Positions 26,742 to 34,222 of a stretch of DNA of 59,636 bases are shown piece by piece. Numbering within the stretch: position 1 is the first letter of the stretch; each line of letters begins with the position of its first letter. The notes under the pieces are model-generated. The model had not been told where the DNA came from, did no database searches, and saw nothing but the letters and a program-made list of their open reading frames with translations. Source of the stretch: Companilactobacillus nuruki (GTDB lineage Bacteria > Bacillota > Bacilli > Lactobacillales > Lactobacillaceae); contig NZ_NIPR01000063.1 in assembly GCF_002872255.1 (NCBI RefSeq), positions 1 to 59,636 on the forward strand, written 5' to 3'. The position numbers were made by a program, and so were the translations under genes.

Positions 26742-27182
26742 TTATTCTTTCGCCTGTTTAATTTTTTGTTCAACTAAAATCGATTCAATAATATCTTGTA
26801 AGGATACATTATTAAATTTTCTCAGTGCGGCCATTTTGGCGTCTTCATAATAGGCTCCGAGTACTTTTTGAATATTACCGCCAACGATACATTCGGGATT
26901 AGTATTGGTATCGAGCGTGAAAAGTTGCCTGTCCTTTTCTACTGCTAAATAGACATCTAATAGAGTAATTTGCTTTGATTCTTTAGCTAGTTTGGGCTCA
27001 GCAGTACCTTTTTTGGTAGCAATTAGACCAGCACCACGCAAAGTACTCATTAGCCTTCGAACGACTACTGGGGATGTCTCAATACTATTGGCAATCAATT
27101 CGCTGGATAATTTTTTTTCTTGATAGATTTCAATAAAAGCTAGAATATGAATTGAATCGCTGAAACGTGTGGAAACTCTCAT
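26742..27182 (-). CDS. Rrf2-family transcriptional regulator (YwnA-like)
   Basis: A 146-aa winged-helix regulator starting MRVSTRFSDSIHILAFIEIY, with recognition region SIETSPVVVRRLMSTLRGAGLI. It has one cysteine, C98 in NPECIVGG, and lacks the three-Cys cluster of iron-sulfur members such as IscR and NsrR, so a thiol-based or ligand-based switch is more likely. I start at the second ATG (27182), 8 bases from GAGG. It is divergent from the ABC importer; palindromes TGTAACTT.../TGTTACTT... flank both promoters and one lies before the NmrA-like gene. Confidence 0.85.
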   Translation of the reverse strand: MRVSTRFSDSIHILAFIEIYQEKKLSSELIANSIETSPVVVRRLMSTLRGAGLIATKKGTAEPKLAKESKQITLLDVYLAVEKDRQLFTLDTNTNPECIVGGNIQKVLGAYYEDAKMAALRKFNNVSLQDIIESILVEQKIKQAKE

Positions 27183-27198
27183 TAACATTACCTCAATA

Positions 27199-27220
27199 TT
27201 GTAACTTTTGTTTTTACAAG
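27199..27220. promoter_or_regulatory. Operator-like repeat at the Rrf2 promoter
   Basis: TTGTAACTTTTG followed by TTTTTACAAG: outer TTGTAA/TTACAA arms pair. Its 19-base core matches the box at 22039-22057 at 16 positions, fitting weak autoregulation. Confidence 0.45.
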
Positions 27221-27311
27221 TATTATCTTAAAGGGATTTTAATAAATAGTCAATTTATTGATAATATGCGTATCGTTTGACACTAATATCGGATTATCAT
27301 AGTATTATTGT

Positions 27312-27330
27312 TGTTACTTAAAAAGTTACA
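27312..27330 (+). promoter_or_regulatory. Operator-like palindrome before the ABC importer
   Basis: TGTTACTT-AAA-AAGTTACA, the same TGTWACTT-N3-AAGTWACA pattern as at 22036-22060, 15 bases before the ATPase start. Confidence 0.55.
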
Positions 27331-27345
27331 CGAAAGAGATTTGTT

Positions 27346-28284
27346 ATGATAAAGTTTGAGCATGTTTATAAAAAATATGAGGATAATTCAGCCATTGAGG
27401 ATCTAAATTTAGAAATAAATGATGGGGATTTTTTTGTGATGGTTGGAACTAGTGGTAGTGGAAAAACAACCACTTTAAAAATGATAAATCGTTTAATCGA
27501 ACCATCGTCAGGTCAAATTCTGATTGATGGTAAAGATATTAAAACTTATAATTTGCAAAAAATGCGTTTGAATATGGGATATGTTTTACAAAATATTGCA
27601 TTATTTCCTAATTTAACAATCGAAGAAAATATAGCGATACAACCTGAATCCTTACATTGGTCTAAAGATAAAAGAAAGAATGTAGCTTGGGATTTGTTGA
27701 ATAAAGTAGGATTGGATCCTAAGCTATATGCTAAAAGATATCCACATGAATTATCCGGTGGGGAACAGCAACGTGTTGGAATTATTAGAGCACTTGCAAC
27801 TAGCCCCAAGATGGTTTTAATGGATGAACCTTTTAGTGCACTAGATCCAATTTCTCGAACACAGCTTCAAGATCTTGTTCTTAAATTGCATCGAGAATTA
27901 CAAATTACTTTTATCTTCGTAACTCATGATATGCAAGAGGCTATTCGTTTAGGAAACACAATTGCAGTTTTAAGCAAAGGAAAGCTTGAACAAATTGGTA
28001 ATCGAGATGATATCTTAAATCATCCTAAAAATGATTTTGTTGAAGGATTCTTTCAACAGGCTAAAAGAGGACCTGCAACCGTAAATCTATTATTAGATTC
28101 AGGATTGGGTAAAGAGACTGATCAACCTATTAATTCATCTCTATTAAAGATAGATTCGGTGAATCGGTTAGCGACTGAATTAAAGGATAATCAAGGTATG
28201 GTAATTTTTAAAAAGGATGATATTAATTATCAATTGACCACTGCTGATCTTCTAGATTATTTAGCAAAGGAAGGTGAGCAATAG
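27346..28284 (+). CDS. ABC importer ATPase, OpuCA/EgtV-like
   Basis: A 312-aa nucleotide-binding subunit. Walker A is GTSGSGKTT, signature LSGGEQQRVG, Walker B VLMDEPFSALD, switch His in FVTHD. The ~70 residues after the ATPase core do not form the two complete CBS domains used by OpuA/OpuCA to sense ionic strength. It overlaps the permease gene by one base (TAGTG). The pair could import betaine/choline-type solutes or, given the two-gene layout, ergothioneine (EgtUV). Confidence 0.87.
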   Translation: MIKFEHVYKKYEDNSAIEDLNLEINDGDFFVMVGTSGSGKTTTLKMINRLIEPSSGQILIDGKDIKTYNLQKMRLNMGYVLQNIALFPNLTIEENIAIQPESLHWSKDKRKNVAWDLLNKVGLDPKLYAKRYPHELSGGEQQRVGIIRALATSPKMVLMDEPFSALDPISRTQLQDLVLKLHRELQITFIFVTHDMQEAIRLGNTIAVLSKGKLEQIGNRDDILNHPKNDFVEGFFQQAKRGPATVNLLLDSGLGKETDQPINSSLLKIDSVNRLATELKDNQGMVIFKKDDINYQLTTADLLDYLAKEGEQ

Positions 28285-29804
28285 TGAATGCAATAATACA
28301 TATTTTACAAACTCAAAGTAATGGGATTCTTGAGGCATTGGGGCAACATATTTCGATTTCGTTAATTTCATTATTTATTGCCGCTATAATAGCCATTCCT
28401 TTAGCAATCATTTTAATGACACATAAAAGAATTGCTGAGATAATTTTACAAATTACCAGTATTTTACAAACGATTCCTAGTTTAGCATTATTGGGGATTT
28501 TGATTCCTTTTGTTGGAATCGGAACAATACCTTCAATTATTGCTCTAGTGGTATACGCAGTAATGCCAATTTTCCAAAATACTTATTCTGGTTTAACCAC
28601 GATTGATCCTAATTTGGAGGAAGCAGCCGAAGCTTTTGGACTTTCAAGAACAAAGAAATTAATAAAATTTCAGTTACCATTAGCAATGCCAATGATTATT
28701 TCTGGAATTAGAATAGCAATGGTAATGATCATCGGAACCGCTACATTAGCCGCTCTAATTGGAGCTGGTGGTTTAGGTACTTATATTCTACTAGGTATTG
28801 AAACTAACAATAATGCTTTACTATTAATTGGAGCAATTCTATCAGCTATTTTGACACTGATTTTTAGTGCTTTGATTAATGGTATTTCTAAATTATCTTT
28901 AAAGAAGATAGGAATTCTATTTTCAGTTGTAGTTGTACTTTTTGGAGGTTTTGCGGGTTATCGTAGTTTTGTTAAACCAACTGTTAATGTTACGATCGCC
29001 GGTAAAATGGGAAGCGAACCGCAAATTCTTATTAATATGTATAAAGAATTAATAGAACAAGATCATCCAAATATGAAGGTTTCCTTAAAGCCTAATTTTG
29101 GTGGAACAAGCTTTTTATATAAGGCACTTGAATCAGGTTCAGTCGATATTTATCCAGAATTTACGGGAACGGTTTTAGAGTCGCTTGTAAAAACTAATAA
29201 AAATGTCAGTCATAATCCTGAAAAGACCTATCAGGTTGCTAAGGACTTGTTGAAAAAACAAGCGAATATGGAATATTTGAAACCAATGCAATATCAAAAT
29301 GGTTATGATTTAGCTGTTAAACGTAGTTTTGCAAAGAAATATAATCTGAAGACAATTAGTGATTTGGTAAGAGTTGAACATAGGTTGCATGCAGGATTTG
29401 ATCCTGACTTTTACCAACAAAGTGATGGATATCCAGGTATTAAAAAGGCCTATGGCTTGGATCTAGCTAGCGTTAAGACTATGGAACCATCCATCAGATA
29501 TAAAGCAATCGCTAATGGCAAAGTTAATATAGTTGATGGTTATACAACTGATCCGGAAATTCAGGAATACGATTTAGTCGCTTTAAAAGATGATAAAAAT
29601 CACTTTCCACCATATCAAGGTGCGCCATTAATGACAGAGAAATTTGCAATGAAACATCCAGAGATTAAGACAACTCTTAATAAATTATCTGGTAAAATAA
29701 CAACTGCTGATATGCAAAAGATGAATTATTTAGTGACTGTGAAACATGAAAAGGCTTCAAAGGTTGCCCATGATTATCTAGTAAGTAAAAAGTTATTAAA
29801 GTGA
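28284..29804 (+). CDS. ABC importer permease fused to substrate-binding domain, OpuC/EgtU-like
   Basis: A 506-aa fusion. Residues ~1-210 form an OpuCB-type permease (EAAEAFGLSRTKKLIKFQLPLAMPMIISG is the ATPase-coupling loop). A final membrane helix leads to an extracellular binding domain (~235-506) of the OpuBC/OpuCC type, with DIYPEFTGT and FPPYQGAPL. Such a permease-binding protein fusion beside one ATPase is the layout described for EgtUV (ergothioneine) and BilE, as well as some osmolyte systems; sequence alone does not fix the ligand. GTG start behind AAGGTGAG. Confidence 0.87.
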   Translation: MNAIIHILQTQSNGILEALGQHISISLISLFIAAIIAIPLAIILMTHKRIAEIILQITSILQTIPSLALLGILIPFVGIGTIPSIIALVVYAVMPIFQNTYSGLTTIDPNLEEAAEAFGLSRTKKLIKFQLPLAMPMIISGIRIAMVMIIGTATLAALIGAGGLGTYILLGIETNNNALLLIGAILSAILTLIFSALINGISKLSLKKIGILFSVVVVLFGGFAGYRSFVKPTVNVTIAGKMGSEPQILINMYKELIEQDHPNMKVSLKPNFGGTSFLYKALESGSVDIYPEFTGTVLESLVKTNKNVSHNPEKTYQVAKDLLKKQANMEYLKPMQYQNGYDLAVKRSFAKKYNLKTISDLVRVEHRLHAGFDPDFYQQSDGYPGIKKAYGLDLASVKTMEPSIRYKAIANGKVNIVDGYTTDPEIQEYDLVALKDDKNHFPPYQGAPLMTEKFAMKHPEIKTTLNKLSGKITTADMQKMNYLVTVKHEKASKVAHDYLVSKKLLK

Positions 29805-29826
29805 TTCAATAAAAAAATATTCAAAT

Positions 29827-29870
29827 AAACAGCACTAGTAATCATATTTTGGTTACTAGTGCTGTTTTTT
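29827..29870 (+). terminator. Terminator of the ABC importer operon, CTAGTAATC family
   Basis: AAACAGCACTAGTAATC (29827-29843) pairs with GGTTACTAGTGCTGTTT (29851-29867), then TTT. Confidence 0.85.
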
Positions 29871-29914
29871 AGTGTGAGAAGCTATGTTCTTTGATGTAGT
29901 ATAATCATCATATT

Positions 29915-30589
29915 GTGAGGAGGGATAATATCAAAAATTCTATTCAAACAAGGATTATAGGTTTGATTTCTGGCTTGATTTTGAATGCGTTTGGAAATGG
30001 TTTGTGTATTTCAGCTAATATGGGAAGTGGGCTGTGGACTGCAGCGGCCGTCAATATGAATAAATGGATCGGCTGGAACACAGGACTATTGTTGTTTATT
30101 GTCGGTATTGTTAACGCAATAACCAATCAATTTTTAATTAAACACTTTGATGGAAAAAGACTATTTGGAGAAATATTATATGTAATGTTTTTCAGCTATT
30201 TTGTTAATATATTTACAGATATGTTAAACAGTATTGGGGTGCCACAGTTATCAATTTGGTTAAGAGCTGTTCTATCATGTCTAGGCGTTGCCTTTTTCTG
30301 CATTGCAATTTCACTTTACCAAAGAGCCAACATAGTAATGCATCCAAATGATGATACAACTAATATATTAAGATTCTTATATTTGAAGGGAAATTCAACA
30401 GCTGCACAAATAATTGACTTTATTCCACCAATTATTATTATTGCAATAGCTGGATTAGCAATTCATAATGTCTATTCGGTTAATATTGGAACATTATTCT
30501 CATTTATTTTTAATGGAATTTTGATAGCAATGGCTGATAAATGGATTTGGCCTGAGTTAAAACATAATTTTAAAACAAAAAATAATTAA
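29915..30589 (+). CDS. YczE/YitT-type integral membrane protein
   Basis: A membrane protein of up to 224 aa with about five or six hydrophobic helices. The opening IIGLISGLILNAFGNGLCISANMGSGLW matches the YczE/YyaS group, whose function is not established. The start is unclear: the frame opens with GTG 29915, but the strong SD GAGGAGGG (29917-29924) lies inside it, and the codon at the right distance is ATC 29930, not a standard start. The next usable TTG would cut into the first helix. I give the longest frame. Length otherwise normal. Confidence 0.72.
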   Translation: MRRDNIKNSIQTRIIGLISGLILNAFGNGLCISANMGSGLWTAAAVNMNKWIGWNTGLLLFIVGIVNAITNQFLIKHFDGKRLFGEILYVMFFSYFVNIFTDMLNSIGVPQLSIWLRAVLSCLGVAFFCIAISLYQRANIVMHPNDDTTNILRFLYLKGNSTAAQIIDFIPPIIIIAIAGLAIHNVYSVNIGTLFSFIFNGILIAMADKWIWPELKHNFKTKNN

Positions 30590-30655
30590 TTTAATGATTC
30601 TTGGCAATTAAGTGAAATTTGTTCCTATTAGTTATATAATATAAGTCACAGGAAT

Positions 30656-30669
30656 AGAAAACGTTTTCA
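30656..30669 (+). promoter_or_regulatory. cre-like site before the 91-aa gene
   Basis: AGAAAACGTTTTCA contains the perfect 12-bp palindrome GAAAACGTTTTC and fits TGNAANCGNNNNCA at 13 of 14 letters counting free positions. A TATAAT at 30635-30640 lies just upstream. Confidence 0.55.
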
Positions 30670-30719
30670 TAAACTATTTCTGTATGAGGTTTCAATAATT
30701 AATTAGGTGGTGTGTATTG

Positions 30720-30995
30720 ATGAAATTAAATGACAATACTGAGGCAAAGAGGATTCTATCGGAGCTTTATACCGATATTAATAACAATAAGGAAATAGAT
30801 AAAGAAGATTATGCTAAAGATTTTGTTTTGAAGACATATAATCTTTTAAACAGGAATTATTCATTCCAATATCTGTTTGGCAGATTGCGTGATGATCGCA
30901 AAGTTCAATCTACCTTGAATAGCTTAGATAACGGTGATGAATATAAAGAGCAAATCGATCAGTTTTCACATAATGTCGGTTATGCCATCAATTAA
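30720..30995 (+). CDS. Hypothetical soluble helical protein, 91 aa
   Basis: A monocistronic 91-aa protein beginning MKLNDNTEAKRILSELYTDI and ending FSHNVGYAIN. It is charged, predicted helical, with no signal peptide or membrane segment. Size and helix content recall enterocin-A-type bacteriocin immunity proteins, but I see no diagnostic motif and no bacteriocin gene beside it. AGGTGG lies 9 bases before the ATG. A cre-like box and its own terminator suggest carbon-regulated, independent expression. Confidence 0.7.
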   Translation: MKLNDNTEAKRILSELYTDINNNKEIDKEDYAKDFVLKTYNLLNRNYSFQYLFGRLRDDRKVQSTLNSLDNGDEYKEQIDQFSHNVGYAIN

Positions 30996-31017
30996 ATAAC
31001 ATTTGAATAATATAATG

Positions 31018-31058
31018 AATAACATCAGTTTGATTTTTAAATTGATGTTATTTTTTTT
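31018..31058 (+). terminator. Terminator of the 91-aa gene
   Basis: AATAACATCA pairs with TGATGTTATT (arms extend by GTTT/AAAT), then a long T-run. Confidence 0.85.
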
Positions 31059-31066
31059 ATTATTAT

Positions 31067-31088
31067 TTTTGTTGCAATTACAACAAAA
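31067..31088. promoter_or_regulatory. MarR operator candidate
   Basis: TTTTGTTG and CAACAAAA form perfect arms around CAATTA, a 22-bp palindrome with one central mismatch, 41 bases before the MarR start. Size and symmetry fit a MarR dimer site. Confidence 0.6.
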
Positions 31089-31128
31089 TGGTTATACAAT
31101 ATTTTTTGTTTGAAAGAGAGGCGTAGTT

Positions 31129-31581
31129 GTGGCTGATATTTTGAGATCAATTGGAGTAATTGCCCGATCATTGGACTCGATTAGTAATATAGAGTTTAAA
31201 CAATATAATTTAACAAAGGGCCAATATATTTATTTGGCTCGGATTTATGAACACCCAGGAATTATTCAAGAAAAAGTTGCTGAAATGATTAAAGTCGATC
31301 GCACCACGGCAGCTCGAGCAATAAAAAAATTAGAAGATAATGGTTTTATTGTTCGGAAACAATCAGAAAATAATAAAAAAGAAAAAAAACTTTATGTTAC
31401 ACAAAAAGGAAAAGATACATATCCAATTCTTTATCGTGAAGAGCATTATTCGAACGAAGTGGCATTAAAAGGGTTGACTGCAAGTGAACGGAAGCAAATC
31501 TTTAAGTTGTTAGAGGTTGTTGAGGAAAATATTTCTGACAATTGGGAGTATGTTAAGAAGGGGAATAAACGGCTATATTAA
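31129..31581 (+). CDS. MarR-family transcriptional regulator
   Basis: A 150-aa winged-helix regulator. The DNA-binding core is IIQEKVAEMIKVDRTTAARAIKKLEDNGFIVRKQ with the beta-wing rich in Lys (NNKKEKKLYVT). GTG start with GAGAGG upstream. Its stop overlaps the next start (TAATG). The 22-bp palindrome in its promoter fits autorepression. Ligand unknown; the coupled acetyltransferase suggests a polyamine or toxic amine signal. Confidence 0.88.
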   Translation: MADILRSIGVIARSLDSISNIEFKQYNLTKGQYIYLARIYEHPGIIQEKVAEMIKVDRTTAARAIKKLEDNGFIVRKQSENNKKEKKLYVTQKGKDTYPILYREEHYSNEVALKGLTASERKQIFKLLEVVEENISDNWEYVKKGNKRLY

Positions 31582-32099
31582 TGACGATAGAAATAAAAAA
31601 ATGTACAGTAGCAAATTTAGCGACATTAAAAGAATTGAGTATTGAAACATATACCGATACGTTTAAGGATTTCAATACACCTGAAGATTTAAAAGATTAC
31701 TTGCATAATGCTTATAATACTCAAATTTTAACTGCAGAGTTAACCAATCCTAATTCAGAATTTTATTTTTTATATGTGGATAAAGAATTAGCGGGATATT
31801 TGAAAATAAACGTTTCCAATGCTCAAAGTGAATCTTTAGGGCCGGATTTTTTAGAGATTCAGCGGATATATATTCGAGTACCATTTAAAAGAATGGGATT
31901 GGGAAAAATACTTTTAGAATTAGGTATTAAAAGAGCCAAAGAGTTGCAGAAAAAACGAGTCTGGCTAGGTGTATGGGAGAATAACTTTGCAGCCCAGAAG
32001 TTTTATCAATATATGGGCTTTAAAAAATTTACTTCACATAAGTTTGTTATGGGAGATTCGGTTCAGACAGATTATATTTTGAAAAAGGAATTGGAGTAG
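31581..32099 (+). CDS. GNAT N-acetyltransferase, PaiA-like
   Basis: A 172-aa acetyltransferase. The acetyl-CoA block RVPFKRMGLGKILLELGIKRA and the tail VWLGVWENNFAAQKFYQYMGF ... HKFVMGDSVQTDYILKKEL match the PaiA-type group, whose Bacillus member acetylates spermidine/spermine. The second gene of the MarR operon, translationally coupled by TAATG. Acceptor for this protein is inferred from the family only. Confidence 0.87.
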   Translation: MTIEIKKCTVANLATLKELSIETYTDTFKDFNTPEDLKDYLHNAYNTQILTAELTNPNSEFYFLYVDKELAGYLKINVSNAQSESLGPDFLEIQRIYIRVPFKRMGLGKILLELGIKRAKELQKKRVWLGVWENNFAAQKFYQYMGFKKFTSHKFVMGDSVQTDYILKKELE

Positions 32100-32104
32100 T
32101 CATT

Positions 32105-32818
32105 ATGACAAAAGTAGTGGTAGACGATAAATTTTGGGAACTATTTCCTGAGGCGCAGATAAGTACCTTGGTAATTCATCAATTTGATAATCATGTAGAT
32201 GAAAAAGATGATCCTTATTTCGCAAAATTATTAAGTGATTCAGCTAAAGAATCGGAAAAGTTTATATCTAATGAGTCTTTTAAAGATAATGAAGTAGTTG
32301 ATGAATGGCGACAAGCATTTCGCAAATTTAAGACTAAAAAAGGTGTTAGATGTTCTATTGAAGCATTATTAAAACGCGTTAGTCAGGGACGAGCATTTTC
32401 ACCAATTAATCCTTTAGTAGACATCTATAATAGTGTTTCATTAAAATATGGTGTCCCATGTGGTGGTGAGAATATTAACGCATTTGATGGAGATCTACAT
32501 TTGGGTGAAGCTAAGGGTGGAGAAGGGTTTAAACCATTAGGTGCTACCGAGGACTCGCCAGCTTTACCTGGAGAAATTATTTATTATGATAATGCTGGTG
32601 CAATTTGTCGCTGTTTAAATTGGCGTGAAGCACAAAGAACTATGTTGACTGAAGATACTACTGATTCAGTGCTAGTAATTGAGGCCATTAATGAGAATCA
32701 GGCTAAAAGAGCAAGCGAGGCTATTGTCGAACTTAAGAAATTAATTGGGAATTATTTTAAAGTTGAAGGACGAATTGAACATTTGACAAAGAGTCATCCA
32801 GAATCAAAATCCTTATAG
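32105..32818 (+). CDS. B3/B4 tRNA-binding-domain protein
   Basis: A 237-aa stand-alone B3/B4 domain, the fold that edits mischarged tRNA in the phenylalanyl-tRNA synthetase beta chain. RAFSPINPLVDIYNSVSLKYGVPCGGEN and LPGEIIYYDNAGAICRCLNWREAQRT are family blocks. Function of stand-alone forms is unproven. It starts 5 bases after the acetyltransferase, SD GGAG. Operon with MarR and PaiA-like genes. Confidence 0.87.
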   Translation: MTKVVVDDKFWELFPEAQISTLVIHQFDNHVDEKDDPYFAKLLSDSAKESEKFISNESFKDNEVVDEWRQAFRKFKTKKGVRCSIEALLKRVSQGRAFSPINPLVDIYNSVSLKYGVPCGGENINAFDGDLHLGEAKGGEGFKPLGATEDSPALPGEIIYYDNAGAICRCLNWREAQRTMLTEDTTDSVLVIEAINENQAKRASEAIVELKKLIGNYFKVEGRIEHLTKSHPESKSL

Positions 32819-32868
32819 TTTTTTTAGTTTTCCTTCGCAATAACAAATAAATTGAATATAATCAAAAA

Positions 32869-32913
32869 AATAGAGTTCTATCAAGTGGATATTCCGTCTG
32901 ATAGAACTCTATT
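32869..32913. terminator. Bidirectional terminator
   Basis: AATAGAGTTCTATCA pairs perfectly with TGATAGAACTCTATT around 15 bases, with A and T runs outside, between convergent operons. Confidence 0.9.
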
Positions 32914-32918
32914 AAAAT

Positions 32919-34112
32919 TTATTTTTGATCGCGATCGACCATACCAAAGACTAGTACTAGGATTCCAATGATTAAGGAGACAACAAAATAAGAAAAAATA
33001 GTGGTAACGTTAATACCTAATCCTAGAGAAAGTCCAATCAAATATGGTCCTATTGTAGCGCCAATTCGACCAATGGATTGAGTAAATCCAATTCCAACAC
33101 CACGTATTTCTAAGGGGTATTGTGTTGGGGTTAAGGCAATCATTATTCCCCAGGCGCCTAAAGTAAAGAATGATAATAGACAGCTACTGAGGACAACTAG
33201 CCAAACACTTTGCGCGGTTCCAAAAAGAAAAGCGCCAATGATTGTTCCAACTAAATAAATTGCTAAGACCTTTTTACGACTGATTTTTCCCATCAAATAA
33301 GCGGCCAAGAAGTATCCAGGTAATTGTGCGAAACTCATTATTAATGTATATCCAAAACTATGAACAATCGAGAATCCGCGTTTGATCAAAACGCTTGGTA
33401 ACCATAGGAACATACCATAATAGGCAAACATAATGACGAACCAAAGGATACTTAAGCATAAAGTTGCCCGACGAAAATCTTTTGACCAAATTTGATTCAT
33501 AGCCACACGAAGATTTAATTTTTCATTTTTAATGTTTGTCTGTTCTGGTAAATGACGTCGGATTACTAATGTATATAATGCCATTACTGAGGTGATGATA
33601 ACAGTTGGTCTCCAACCATAAAGTGGCATAAATAAGAAAGCTAAAAGAGATGCAACAATCCAACCAATAGCCCAAAAACTATCTACTAAAATCAACATTC
33701 GAGAACGTCGATGCCCCGAAAATGAATCAGCAATGATCGTAGTAGCAACAGGTAGCTCACCACCTAATCCGATTCCCGTTAAGAAACGTACTAGTAAAAA
33801 TTGAGGGAGATTTTGCGTTAAGGCTAAAACCAAATTGCTAATAGAGAATAATAATAAAGTTATGATGATTATGTTCTTCTTACCAAATTTATCAGCTAAA
33901 TATCCAAAAAGTATTGCACCAATCATCATTCCAACGGTGGTAATAGAACTAACTAATCCAATTTGTCCATCAGTTAAAAACCATTCTTTTTTCAATAATG
34001 GCATAATAAATGATAATAATGCTACATCGGCCGCGTCAAATAACCATGCAGTACCAATAATCATTAACAGTTTTAGACCGCTACGGTCTGAGTTCCTTAT
34101 TTCTGTTTTCAA
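32919..34112 (-). CDS. niaP: MFS transporter, NiaP-like (probable niacin uptake)
   Basis: A 397-aa, 12-helix major facilitator. FDAADVALLSFIMPLLKKEW in helix 1, GYLADKFGKKNIIIITLL, and GIGLGGELPVATTIIADSF match the NiaP/aromatic-acid:H+ symporter group. The gene downstream of the NAD regulator NrtR in other bacteria is often a niacin transporter, which supports niacin (nicotinic acid) as substrate. Start is TTG with GGAGG six bases before. A 37-bp palindrome lies between it and nrtR. Confidence 0.75.
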   Translation of the reverse strand: MKTEIRNSDRSGLKLLMIIGTAWLFDAADVALLSFIMPLLKKEWFLTDGQIGLVSSITTVGMMIGAILFGYLADKFGKKNIIIITLLLFSISNLVLALTQNLPQFLLVRFLTGIGLGGELPVATTIIADSFSGHRRSRMLILVDSFWAIGWIVASLLAFLFMPLYGWRPTVIITSVMALYTLVIRRHLPEQTNIKNEKLNLRVAMNQIWSKDFRRATLCLSILWFVIMFAYYGMFLWLPSVLIKRGFSIVHSFGYTLIMSFAQLPGYFLAAYLMGKISRKKVLAIYLVGTIIGAFLFGTAQSVWLVVLSSCLLSFFTLGAWGIMIALTPTQYPLEIRGVGIGFTQSIGRIGATIGPYLIGLSLGLGINVTTIFSYFVVSLIIGILVLVFGMVDRDQK

Positions 34113-34147
34113 GACTTGCCTCCAAAATTTATATATAAAATATAATC

Positions 34148-34184
34148 TAAATTATTAAAGGTAAAAATTACCTTTAATAATTTA
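34148..34184 (-). promoter_or_regulatory. 37-bp perfect palindrome, candidate NrtR operator
   Basis: A 17-bp arm (34148-34164, containing ATTATTAAAGGTAA) mirrors 34168-34184 exactly around AAA. It lies 35 bases before the niaP start, over its promoter (TATATTTTATATATAAA on the minus strand). It lacks a firm U-tract, so an operator is more likely than an nrtR terminator, though both are possible. Confidence 0.6.
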
Positions 34185-34222
34185 AAACAAGACTAGCATT
34201 AGTCTTATTTAAGGTCAAGTTA

